Of a DNA stretch of 64,000 bases, positions 8,968 to 16,069 are shown in pieces. Made by a program: the position numbers and the translations under genes. The stretch is from assembly GCA_020630975.1 (NCBI GenBank), contig JAHDID010000003.1, positions 222,413-286,412 on the forward strand. The letters run 5' to 3'. Numbering within the stretch: the stretch's first letter is position 1; each line of letters opens with the position of its first letter. The notes below the pieces were generated by a model. It had not been told where the DNA came from. It saw nothing but the letters and a program-made list of their open reading frames with translations, and made no database searches. This stretch comes from Verrucomicrobiota bacterium (GTDB lineage: Bacteria; Verrucomicrobiota; Verrucomicrobiia; Verrucomicrobiales; DEV007).

Positions 8968-9999
8968 ATGCCAAGACGCTCACCCCATCTCGACGACATA
9001 GTCTTTTACTCGATCGAATCAAAGGATAGAAACGTTGGGGCCAAACTATTCCTAGCGCTGCTCTTTGCTGCCAGCATCTGCCTGGTTATGCTCAAATATT
9101 TCCCAACCAATTCACTGGGAAACATGGCTTTTTGGGTAGTTGGTGCGTTTGTTCTCGTCTTTTCTTATCTCTCGATGCAGCAGACTGCGATCCTGAGGAT
9201 AGGCACTCTGCACTACGATGGTGGCCTGTCTCAGACGACCATCGCGTATGACAGCATTAGCGAATTTAGCTTAGACACGGAAAACAATCTCCACATCAAA
9301 CTCAGAGATGGCACCAGCAAAGTCATCGCCTTCAAAAAATTTGAAGCCGACGAAGTGGCACACTTCCATCAAATGCTGCACATGATCCTGAGCGTCCACC
9401 AAAAAGAAGGTGCGCTATCGATCCCCATGTTTTCGAAAGTCGAGATCGATACCGAAAGGCTCCACATCCGACCGGCCAAATACTCCGATAGGCACGCTAT
9501 ATCTGCGATGAAACTCGCCGACAGCAACCAGAGGTATCAGCTCTACCACCCGACTCCCGATCATCTCTCGGATGAAATCAATGATTTCAATGCCTTGGCG
9601 AACGGCAACTATCCTCTCTATTGGACATTGGCGATTACCGACAAACAGACCAGCGACTATGTGGGCGAGCTGATTTTTTGGATGAGCCACGATACCTTCA
9701 TGAAACGCGCAGCGGAGATCGGCATCAGCATCGTAGAAGAAAGGCAAAGCCAAGGCTATGCCTCCGAAGCTATCGCCGGTCTTCTAGACTATGCGAAAGA
9801 GCACACCAACATCAATAAAGCCACAGCTAGCTGCTTCGCTCACAACACAGCCTGCGCCAAAGCGATGCAACGCGCAGGCCTGACCCAAGTCGGTAGGCAG
9901 AATGACTACTGGGTGAAAGATGGGGAATGGGTAGATTCGCTAAACTTCGAGATCTTACTCCGAGAAGATGATAATGAGACCTCGAAGGAAAACGCTTAA
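8968..9999 (+). CDS. membrane-anchored GNAT acetyltransferase (RimJ/RimL-like)
   Basis: A 343-residue protein with an unusual layout. Residues ~27-45 and ~51-70 form two transmembrane segments. Residues ~75-150 form a beta-rich stretch (IAYDSISEFSLDTENNLHIKLRDG) resembling the PH-like domain of small bacterial membrane proteins. From ~165 a GNAT domain of RimJ/RimL type begins: LHIRPAKYSDRHAIS, EIGISIVEERQSQGYASEAI (the acetyl-CoA-binding loop) and NTACAKAMQRAGL. It would use acetyl-CoA to modify an amino group, possibly a protein N-terminus. The membrane half is not usual for GNAT proteins. It is divergent from the kinase and convergent with the TetR gene, overlapping its stop by 4 bp. Substrate unknown. 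Confidence 0.75.
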   Translation: MPRRSPHLDDIVFYSIESKDRNVGAKLFLALLFAASICLVMLKYFPTNSLGNMAFWVVGAFVLVFSYLSMQQTAILRIGTLHYDGGLSQTTIAYDSISEFSLDTENNLHIKLRDGTSKVIAFKKFEADEVAHFHQMLHMILSVHQKEGALSIPMFSKVEIDTERLHIRPAKYSDRHAISAMKLADSNQRYQLYHPTPDHLSDEINDFNALANGNYPLYWTLAITDKQTSDYVGELIFWMSHDTFMKRAAEIGISIVEERQSQGYASEAIAGLLDYAKEHTNINKATASCFAHNTACAKAMQRAGLTQVGRQNDYWVKDGEWVDSLNFEILLREDDNETSKENA

Positions 10000-10529
10000 T
10001 CAATCAGTCGCCGCACACCATTCATCGCTTCGTCGAGAAATTTCCGATCGCGAGAGATCCGAGCAAAGGTGATGCCCCCCTCCAGGCTGGCAAAGATCAG
10101 GTAGGCTAGGCTAGCCGCTTCGTCCGTATCTCTGCCGCGGTGCTCGAGGGCTGACTTGAGCCATGTTTGATTGGCTTTGGCAAAATCACCAATCCTCTGC
10201 GCAACAGTCTCGGTGAGCAGCTCGGCCTCGGTCGCCAACACCGCGCACAGGCACATACCCTGCCCAGTCCCTAGAGCGGCATCAAAAGCCTGTAGGTAGC
10301 GATCCAGAGCACCACTATCGCCGGCATCGCCAATCGCCTCGAAAAACTGCTCGCAATAGCGCTCGGTAGCAGCCAACACGAGGTCATCTTTATTGGGGAA
10401 ATGGTAATGCACTGATGCGCTTTTGATATCCAGCTGATCAGCGATCGAACGAAAGCTGAACGCACTGTAGCCGCCAGATTTGATAGCGGTTTCGGCACAA
10501 TCTAGGATCTGCTGACGGGTGGCATTCAT
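9996..10529 (-). CDS. TetR-family transcriptional repressor
   Basis: A 177-residue TetR/AcrR regulator from the ATG at 10529, which sits 5 bp after the stop of the methyltransferase gene. The N-terminal helix-turn-helix is clear: RQQILDCAETAIKSGGYSAF, then FRSIADQLDIKSASVHYHFP, then NKDDLVLAA. The C-terminal ligand-binding half (~60-177) is divergent, as usual. Longer starts up to 10643 would run into the upstream gene and are not needed. It is the last gene of a four-gene minus-strand run, and two matching palindromes lie upstream of the first gene (12681-12733), so it probably represses its own operon. Confidence 0.88.
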   Translation of the reverse strand: MNATRQQILDCAETAIKSGGYSAFSFRSIADQLDIKSASVHYHFPNKDDLVLAATERYCEQFFEAIGDAGDSGALDRYLQAFDAALGTGQGMCLCAVLATEAELLTETVAQRIGDFAKANQTWLKSALEHRGRDTDEAASLAYLIFASLEGGITFARISRDRKFLDEAMNGVRRLID

Positions 10530-10534
10530 TTCAG

Positions 10535-11446
10535 TTAAAACTTCTCGGCCAGCGACTGTAAGTGCTGGACCGAAGTGCCGCAACACCCACCCAAGATCGG
10601 CACCGAGAATTTTCCCTGAAAGCGCAGCATCGACTCTGTCCACTCATCCACCGAGTCAGCCACGGTCCGATCGCTACCCTCGATCTGGCGCACATCTTTC
10701 GATGAGCCATTAGCTTGGATCCCGATGAGCCGGTCTAGTTCGCTGCCTGTATAGCTATTGAGATAAAAGCTAGGATGTGTGCAGTTCACAAAATAGCCGA
10801 GCGGCTTATTCTGAATCTTCGAATCGGTATCGACCTGATCAAAAGCTTCAGGTAGACGGGCCCCATCGAGGACTACCCCATCGGTAGCTGTGCAAAAACT
10901 GATGATATAGGGCACCTCCGACCGACCGATCGCTCTGGCGATGCCGATAGCCTCGCTCACAGCAGGCATGGTCTGCACCATGAGATAGTCGACTCCCGCC
11001 TCGATCAGCTGCGAGATCTGTGCCGAGTGAAACTCCTCTGCCTCAGCTGCGGATAGTGCTAGATCGGCTCGGTAGCAGTCATTCCGCGGACCGACCAAAG
11101 CACCAATGGACAGGGGCGCGGATACCGGATACTCCGCACGAATCGAGCGCAGAAAATCGACCGCGTCGGTATTGATCGAAGCAGGGACTCTCGCCTCGCG
11201 TACCCTGTCGGCATCGAGTCGCCAGGTAGGAGCCATCAGTAAAAGTGGTCTAGCCGCACGGATCGCTACACCGATGTAGCTACGGTAGATATCGGCCAGA
11301 GCTGTAGTCGCATCAGCAGGGCCGTAGATCAGCGGAGTATTGAATAAAGTCGGGTGCAGCTCGATACCCGCCTGATGACTGAGCGGCTCGGATACCGCGC
11401 ACTCGATGAGCATACCCTCTCCTTTGTCTAACCATTCTACTATCAT
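10535..11446 (-). CDS. homocysteine S-methyltransferase family protein
   Basis: A 303-residue (beta/alpha)8-barrel protein of the homocysteine S-methyltransferase family (MmuM/BHMT type), which moves a methyl group onto homocysteine thiol to give methionine. The zinc-binding cysteines are visible: FVNCTH near residue 220 and GGCCGT near the C-terminus. The N-terminal region (MLIECAVSEPLSH) is shortened and differs from the usual LDGGLATEL. The ATG at 11446 is preceded by an in-frame GTG at 11449. The TetR start follows its stop closely, so the two are translationally linked. The methyl donor is not evident; S-methylmethionine or a related compound is possible. Confidence 0.8.
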   Translation of the reverse strand: MIVEWLDKGEGMLIECAVSEPLSHQAGIELHPTLFNTPLIYGPADATTALADIYRSYIGVAIRAARPLLLMAPTWRLDADRVREARVPASINTDAVDFLRSIRAEYPVSAPLSIGALVGPRNDCYRADLALSAAEAEEFHSAQISQLIEAGVDYLMVQTMPAVSEAIGIARAIGRSEVPYIISFCTATDGVVLDGARLPEAFDQVDTDSKIQNKPLGYFVNCTHPSFYLNSYTGSELDRLIGIQANGSSKDVRQIEGSDRTVADSVDEWTESMLRFQGKFSVPILGGCCGTSVQHLQSLAEKF

Positions 11447-11552
11447 CACTCAATACCCACCGATCTACCCACACACACGACAAGGCACATGGGTAGACCG
11501 ATAGACTGTAGCATGACCTTTGCAGGGTCATGATTCAAGAGCCACCAGAAAC

Positions 11553-11858
11553 TCACTCGTCAAACAAGTGGGTCGCATGAGTCACTGCACCACCTGCGCG
11601 TATGGCAGCAGCTATGTATGCCACCTCTGCGAGTTCTTGATCGCTGGCACCCGCTTCTCGGGCTGCTTGGCCATGTACCTCTAGGCAATAGCCACATTGA
11701 GTCGTCAGACCAACTGCCAAAGCGATTAGCTCCTTGTACTTTTTAGGAATCACACCGTCGTCGTCGAAGGCTGCCTGATTGAATTCCCAAAAAGCGGTAT
11801 TTGTAGCACCTGCTTCTTTGAGGTTATGAAGCTTCTTTAGATTATCTGGCGAAAACAT
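11553..11858 (-). CDS. carboxymuconolactone decarboxylase / AhpD-like protein
   Basis: A 101-residue protein from the ATG at 11858, with an in-frame GTG 9 bp upstream. It has the AhpD/CMD fold signature: KYKELIALAVGLTTQCGYCLEVH, whose CxxC pair plus the following His is the redox centre of alkylhydroperoxidase-D-like proteins. The C-terminal AEVAYIAAAIRAGGAV helix also fits. It probably acts as a thiol-dependent peroxidase or disulfide relay. It lies 31 bp after the SDR gene and ~107 bp before the methyltransferase gene in the same direction. Confidence 0.85.
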   Translation of the reverse strand: MFSPDNLKKLHNLKEAGATNTAFWEFNQAAFDDDGVIPKKYKELIALAVGLTTQCGYCLEVHGQAAREAGASDQELAEVAYIAAAIRAGGAVTHATHLFDE

Positions 11859-11889
11859 AAGTATCACTGAGTTTCGGTTAGTCCCCGCT

Positions 11890-12654
11890 TTAGCTATTTC
11901 TACCAGCCATCACACCGCCATCGATATCCCAGATCGCACCCGTCACCCACGCTGTCTCATCGCTGAGCAACAGATCGATAGAGGATGCGACATCCTCGGG
12001 GCGGCCGACACGACCGATCGGGTGGAAGCCGTCGAACCCAGCGAGTGTCTCCTCGATCTGATCTTCCTCGATGAAGGATTTGTAAATCGTAGTCACCACG
12101 ACAGCCGGTGAGACCGCGTTGACTCGTATGCCGTGGTCAGCTAGCTCCATGGCGAGATGTTGCGTCAGGCTGTGCAGCCCAGCTTTGGCCATCGAGTAAG
12201 AGCTGGATGGAGTGGCTTTGATAGCTTGCTTGGCCCACATGGAGCCGATATTTACGATCGATCCGGATCGGTGCTGCTGCATGTTCTGTGCCACCGCTTG
12301 AGTGATGAAGAAGGTAGCTTCATTCAGATCATGGTAGGCGCTGTAGTCCTCGCGGCCCTGCTCGAGGAATGGTTTAGGAGAGAAGTACCCGGCTGCATTG
12401 ACGAGCCCTGCGATGTGTCTGGTATCAGCATTGATCTGGGCAATCAGTTTGTCGACCTGGTAGGGATCGTATAGATCGCAGGAGATCAGCTCCACTGGTG
12501 CTTCTCCAGCCTCGGCGAGCTCGGCTTTGGTGGCATCCAGCCCTGCTTGACCTCTAGCCACGAGAGTGACGGGTTCGCCGCGACCGACGAGTCTCTTTGC
12601 TGTGGCCAATGCCATTCCTTTGGAGCCCCCGATGAGATAAGTTGTTCGATTCAT
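11890..12654 (-). CDS. short-chain dehydrogenase/reductase (SDR)
   Basis: A 254-residue classical SDR. The nucleotide-binding motif is slightly unusual (IGGSKGMALATA; GGxKGxA rather than TGxxxGIG). VNAAG (NAAG), NIGSM with the catalytic Ser, and YSMAK with the catalytic Tyr and Lys are all present. The C-terminal WDIDGG is typical. It oxidises or reduces a small alcohol or carbonyl with NAD(P). It is the first gene of the TetR-controlled operon and starts 27 bp downstream of the nearer of two operator-like palindromes. Co-expression with an AhpD-like protein and a methyltransferase suggests handling of a reactive or xenobiotic compound, but the substrate is unknown. Confidence 0.88.
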   Translation of the reverse strand: MNRTTYLIGGSKGMALATAKRLVGRGEPVTLVARGQAGLDATKAELAEAGEAPVELISCDLYDPYQVDKLIAQINADTRHIAGLVNAAGYFSPKPFLEQGREDYSAYHDLNEATFFITQAVAQNMQQHRSGSIVNIGSMWAKQAIKATPSSSYSMAKAGLHSLTQHLAMELADHGIRVNAVSPAVVVTTIYKSFIEEDQIEETLAGFDGFHPIGRVGRPEDVASSIDLLLSDETAWVTGAIWDIDGGVMAGRNS

Positions 12655-12680
12655 AGTTAGTTGGTTGTTTCACTTAAACC

Positions 12681-12698
12681 CTACCTATCACCAGGTAG
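12681..12698. promoter_or_regulatory. TetR-type operator, copy 1 (proximal)
   Basis: CTACCTatcaccAGGTAG has perfect 6-bp arms. It lies 27 bp upstream of the SDR start and shares the core CTACCTATCA with the second copy. It is the likely binding site of the TetR protein at 9996-10529. Confidence 0.7.
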
Positions 12699-12715
12699 GT
12701 TGTGCAAATTCTAAA

Positions 12716-12733
12716 CTACCTATCAGTAGATAG
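12716..12733. promoter_or_regulatory. TetR-type operator, copy 2 (distal)
   Basis: CTACCTatcagtAGATAG repeats copy 1 with one arm mismatch; an alternative pairing CCTATC-agta-GATAGG is perfect. It starts 35 bp from copy 1, a spacing compatible with two dimers covering the promoter of the SDR operon. Confidence 0.7.
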
Positions 12734-12829
12734 GCAAGTAATTTTTTAAAAACGAGGCCACTTTTGCCTCGTCGAATTGAGTGCAGAACCGCCCTGCTGC
12801 AGAGCGGCTCTCTATTTTTATCGCCTCGC

Positions 12830-13600
12830 TTACAGCTCTTTCACACGAATGTTGCGGAAGTGGATAGTGCCCTGCTTGCCCGAGTGGATCTGCAGGCTGA
12901 AGAAGCCCTTCAAATACTCCTCGGTCTGCCAGTGGGCGGCAGGCTGCCCATTCAGCCAGGTCTTGATGGTAGTGCCCTTGGCCTGGATGGTGATGCGATT
13001 CCACTCACCCTGCGGCTTGATCGCTTTGCGAGTGTCTTCGTGAGCGCTCAGCCACATGGGATAAATCCAGCCCCCAGCACTTTGGCCATAGATACCGCCA
13101 GTCCAGTAGCGTTGTTTGTCGTAGCCCTCTACCTCACACTGAGGCCCATAGACCGTCTCGGTGCCCTCTTTTTTACCCGGCTTGGCCGCAGCGCGAAACA
13201 TGATGCCAGTGTTACCATCGACGGCGTGCTTCAGCTCTGCGGTGAAGACGAAATCACCGTAGTCGTTTTTGTCCGTCGAGAGATAGGTACTAGGCGAGCC
13301 CTTCACGCAGGTGCCGACGATTTCGCCATCCTTCACCTCATAGGTACACGTGCCCCCCTTTGGCGTCCAGCCCACCAGATCTTTGCCATTGAACAGCTCG
13401 GTGAAGCCCTCTCCAGACGTCTCAGGCTCAGCATCGGTGTTGAGGAGCATCGCCTCTGGTTTGGGCACATTGGGCTGCTTCTTGTATTGGGCGATCCACT
13501 TTTGCTGAGACTCAGCGATTTCGTTTTTGGCAGCGTCCTGAGCCGACAGATACGAGCAGGCGATCAGGATTGAAAAAGTTGTTAGGGCAGTCTTCATCAT
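12830..13600 (-). CDS. secreted DUF1080 (3-keto-disaccharide hydrolase-like) protein
   Basis: A 256-residue exported protein. Residues 1-20 (MMKTALTTFSILIACSYLSA) form a signal peptide. After a ~45-residue linker, the DUF1080 jelly roll begins at ~66 with FTELFNGKDLVGW, followed by DGEIVGT and DFVFTAELKHA, then NTGIMFR and a C-terminal GTIHFRNIRVKEL. DUF1080 proteins resemble concanavalin-type lectin folds; some members hydrolyse 3-keto-glycosides. It is divergent from the sulfatase-DUF1080 fusion, separated by an inverted repeat, and is part of a polysaccharide-related cluster. Confidence 0.85.
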   Translation of the reverse strand: MMKTALTTFSILIACSYLSAQDAAKNEIAESQQKWIAQYKKQPNVPKPEAMLLNTDAEPETSGEGFTELFNGKDLVGWTPKGGTCTYEVKDGEIVGTCVKGSPSTYLSTDKNDYGDFVFTAELKHAVDGNTGIMFRAAAKPGKKEGTETVYGPQCEVEGYDKQRYWTGGIYGQSAGGWIYPMWLSAHEDTRKAIKPQGEWNRITIQAKGTTIKTWLNGQPAAHWQTEEYLKGFFSLQIHSGKQGTIHFRNIRVKEL

Positions 13601-13628
13601 AATGAATGGTCGGTAGCATCGCTGAGAG

Positions 13629-13719
13629 CCTCGCGCAAAGCCGCAAAGACGCAGAGCAGTGCGGGTAGTCAGAATATCTGCTCACCGATAGTTCTGCGTC
13701 TTTGCGCCTCTGCGCGAGG
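13629..13719. repeat. intergenic inverted repeat, GCGCAAAG family, copy 1
   Basis: Two 27-bp arms (13629-13655 and 13693-13719) are inverted copies with two mismatches; they carry GCGCAAAG, GCAAAGACGC and related words. The spacer is 37 bp. It lies between two divergent genes, so it is not a simple terminator. A related copy is at 17524-17627. Sequences of this type occur as unannotated intergenic repeats in many bacteria. Confidence 0.85.
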
Positions 13720-13756
13720 TTTTACCGCGCTCGATCTGCCGCTACTCGTGTGGGGT

Positions 13757-15955
13757 ATGAGATCTGTTCTTTTCGCCCTCTTGTTTCTATGCTCCATCGG
13801 CCACACTAGCGAGCGCCCCAATATCTTGTTTCTCATCTGCGACGATGCCTCTCGAGATAGCTTTGGTGCCTACGGCTGCGAGTACATCGAGACCCCAGGA
13901 TTTGATCGGATCGCTCGCGAGGGAGTGCTCTTTGAGCAGGCGTATAACTGCAACCCCAAGTGCGCTCCTGCCCGAGCCTGCCTACTCACCGGTCGTTACT
14001 CCTGGCAGCTAGAGGAGACCTGCAATCACAATCCCTTTCTGGGGGATCAGTGGCAGTTTTACCCTTTCATCCTCGAGGCGGCTGGCTACCGGATCGGCTA
14101 CACGGGCAAAGGCTGGGGCCCAGGCACCTGGCGCGGCTACAATGCCGCTGGCGATAACAAGAAAGCGAATCCTGCTGGGCATCCGTGGAATGATCTCAAA
14201 AAGAAGCCGCCGTACAAAGGGATCTCATCCACTGACTATGCGGCGAACTTTGCCGCCTTTCTAAAAGCCGCAGAGGAGGGCGATGATCAGCCTTTCTGTT
14301 TCTGGTTGGGGACTAAAGAGCCGCATCGTGGCTACGGGCTGGACAACTGGAAGCTAGATGGTCGCGATCTATCGAAAGTCGAAGTGCCCGCCTACTACCC
14401 GGACAATGAAACCATCCGTGGCGACCTAGCCGACTACGCCATCGAGGTGGAGTGGTATGATCAGCATATCCAGCAAGCGCTTGCGCATCTGGAGGAGACC
14501 GAGCAGCTGGAAAACACCATCATCATCGCCACCTCCGACCACGGCATGCCATTTCCGCGAGTGAAAGGCCAAGTCTACGACGATGGCTTTCGCGTGCCCT
14601 TCGCCGTGCGCTGGGGGGATAAAGTAAAGGCGGGTCGCACCGTGACTGATTTCATCACCTTTCCCGATCTCGCTCCCACCCTGCTAGACATAGCCGGTGT
14701 CGATGCGCCCACACAGATGACAGGGCAGAGCTTTCTCCCACAGCTGCTGGCTAGCGAGTCGGGCCGTATCGATGCCGAGCGCGATCACACTCTGCTGGGC
14801 AAAGAGCGCCATGATATCGGCCGAGTCGATGGCGACATCCTCTCTGCCTCCTACCCAGTCCGTGCGATCCGCGACGACCGCTTTCTCTACGCCAAAAACT
14901 TCATCCCCAGCCGCTGGCCAGTAGGAGATCCCGAGTATGGATTCAAAAACTGCGATGCCTCACCTACCAAAACCTACCTCACCGAGACCGCTAAAGAATC
15001 GGAAAAGGAAAATCAATACTACGAGCTAGCTTTTGGCAAGCGCGCTGAAGAGGAACTCTACGATATACAAACCGATCCCGACTGCGTGACCAATCTCGCC
15101 ACCGACCCCGATTATGGCGAGATCAAATCCCAACTATGGGAGAAACTGGAGTCCGGCCTAAAAGCGCATGGCGACCCGCGGATCGTCGGTGGGGCAGAGA
15201 TATTCGACCACTACCCCTACTCGAAATTCGACAAAGAGCAGGAGCTATACGGCACACCAGACACCAGCCCAGAACGCTTTAAAAACAGCCCTTACGCCGA
15301 GCGCGGCTTCACCCCGATCTTTAATGGCAAAGACCTAACTGGCTGGGATGCCAAACCCGGTGCCTGGACAGTGCGCGATGGCGAGATCCACTGCACTGGC
15401 GAGTCGGTCGAAAAAAACTGGCTGATATATCGGGGCCAAAAGCCCGGCGATTTCGTGCTGCGCCTCGACTTCAAATGGACCGCAGGCAACTCTGGCGTGC
15501 AAATACGTAGTGACGACCACGGCGACTGGCAAGTCTACGGCTACCAGGTCGAGATAGCTCAGCAGCCCAAAATGGGGCTATTCCACCACTCCATCATGCC
15601 CAAGGAGCATCCCAAGAAGAAAGCTCGCCACCTAATGACCACCGCAGGCGAGCTAGCCACCATCGATGCCGCCGGAGTACGCACCAATAGCAAACTAATC
15701 GAAGATCCCGCCACGGTACAGGCCCACTACCGCGAAAACGAATGGAACACCATGGAGATCACCGCAGCAGGCGACACCATCACCCAAAGAATTAATGGCG
15801 AAGTCTTTGCCATATTAGTCGATCGCGATAGTGAAGAAAGTCGCAGACAGGGACTGATCGCACTGCAAGATCACGGCAAGGGATGTCAGGTAGCGTTTCG
15901 GAATGTGCGGCTGAAAACTTCCTGGCCGGGAATAGCTTCTAACTACAGTTTCTAG
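13757..15955 (+). CDS. secreted sulfatase fused to a C-terminal DUF1080 domain
   Basis: A 732-residue exported protein from the ATG at 13757; a GTG three codons upstream is possible. Residues 1-17 form a signal peptide ending GHTS. The type I sulfatase domain covers ~20-510: RPNILFLICDD supplies metal ligands, and the formylglycine motif is C69-A-P-A-R followed by ACLLTGR. ATSDHGMPF and KEPHRGYG hold further active-site residues. Residues ~517-732 form a DUF1080 domain starting FTPIFNGKDLTGW and ending VAFRNVRLK. A sulfatase alone is ~480 residues, so this is a true fusion. It would remove sulfate esters from a polysaccharide while the lectin-like domain binds or acts on the sugar. Confidence 0.92.
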   Translation: MRSVLFALLFLCSIGHTSERPNILFLICDDASRDSFGAYGCEYIETPGFDRIAREGVLFEQAYNCNPKCAPARACLLTGRYSWQLEETCNHNPFLGDQWQFYPFILEAAGYRIGYTGKGWGPGTWRGYNAAGDNKKANPAGHPWNDLKKKPPYKGISSTDYAANFAAFLKAAEEGDDQPFCFWLGTKEPHRGYGLDNWKLDGRDLSKVEVPAYYPDNETIRGDLADYAIEVEWYDQHIQQALAHLEETEQLENTIIIATSDHGMPFPRVKGQVYDDGFRVPFAVRWGDKVKAGRTVTDFITFPDLAPTLLDIAGVDAPTQMTGQSFLPQLLASESGRIDAERDHTLLGKERHDIGRVDGDILSASYPVRAIRDDRFLYAKNFIPSRWPVGDPEYGFKNCDASPTKTYLTETAKESEKENQYYELAFGKRAEEELYDIQTDPDCVTNLATDPDYGEIKSQLWEKLESGLKAHGDPRIVGGAEIFDHYPYSKFDKEQELYGTPDTSPERFKNSPYAERGFTPIFNGKDLTGWDAKPGAWTVRDGEIHCTGESVEKNWLIYRGQKPGDFVLRLDFKWTAGNSGVQIRSDDHGDWQVYGYQVEIAQQPKMGLFHHSIMPKEHPKKKARHLMTTAGELATIDAAGVRTNSKLIEDPATVQAHYRENEWNTMEITAAGDTITQRINGEVFAILVDRDSEESRRQGLIALQDHGKGCQVAFRNVRLKTSWPGIASNYSF

Positions 15956-15978
15956 CCTTCTCGAGGATAGAAAACTCC

Positions 15979-16041
15979 GGGAGCGCCGACGTCCTCGTCG
16001 GCAGCAGTGGATTGATAGCCGACGAGGACGTCGGCGCTCCC
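15979..16041. repeat. perfect inverted repeat, GCCGACGAGGACGTCGGC family, copy 1
   Basis: Two 24-bp arms (15979-16002 and 16018-16041) are exact inverted copies with a 15-bp spacer. Each arm is itself largely palindromic around GACGTC. It lies between the convergent ends of two sulfatase genes and may end transcription from both sides, although it lacks a T-run. A copy with 27-bp arms is at 27729-27811. Confidence 0.88.
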
Positions 16042-16069
16042 AGGGACTTCAAATAACACTCAGACTGGT

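Noticed and set aside
12764..13573. Long plus-strand open frame (269 codons) opposite the DUF1080 gene
   Set aside because: It is the antisense of a clear DUF1080 protein with a signal peptide; its translation shows no domain and has shadow-like composition.
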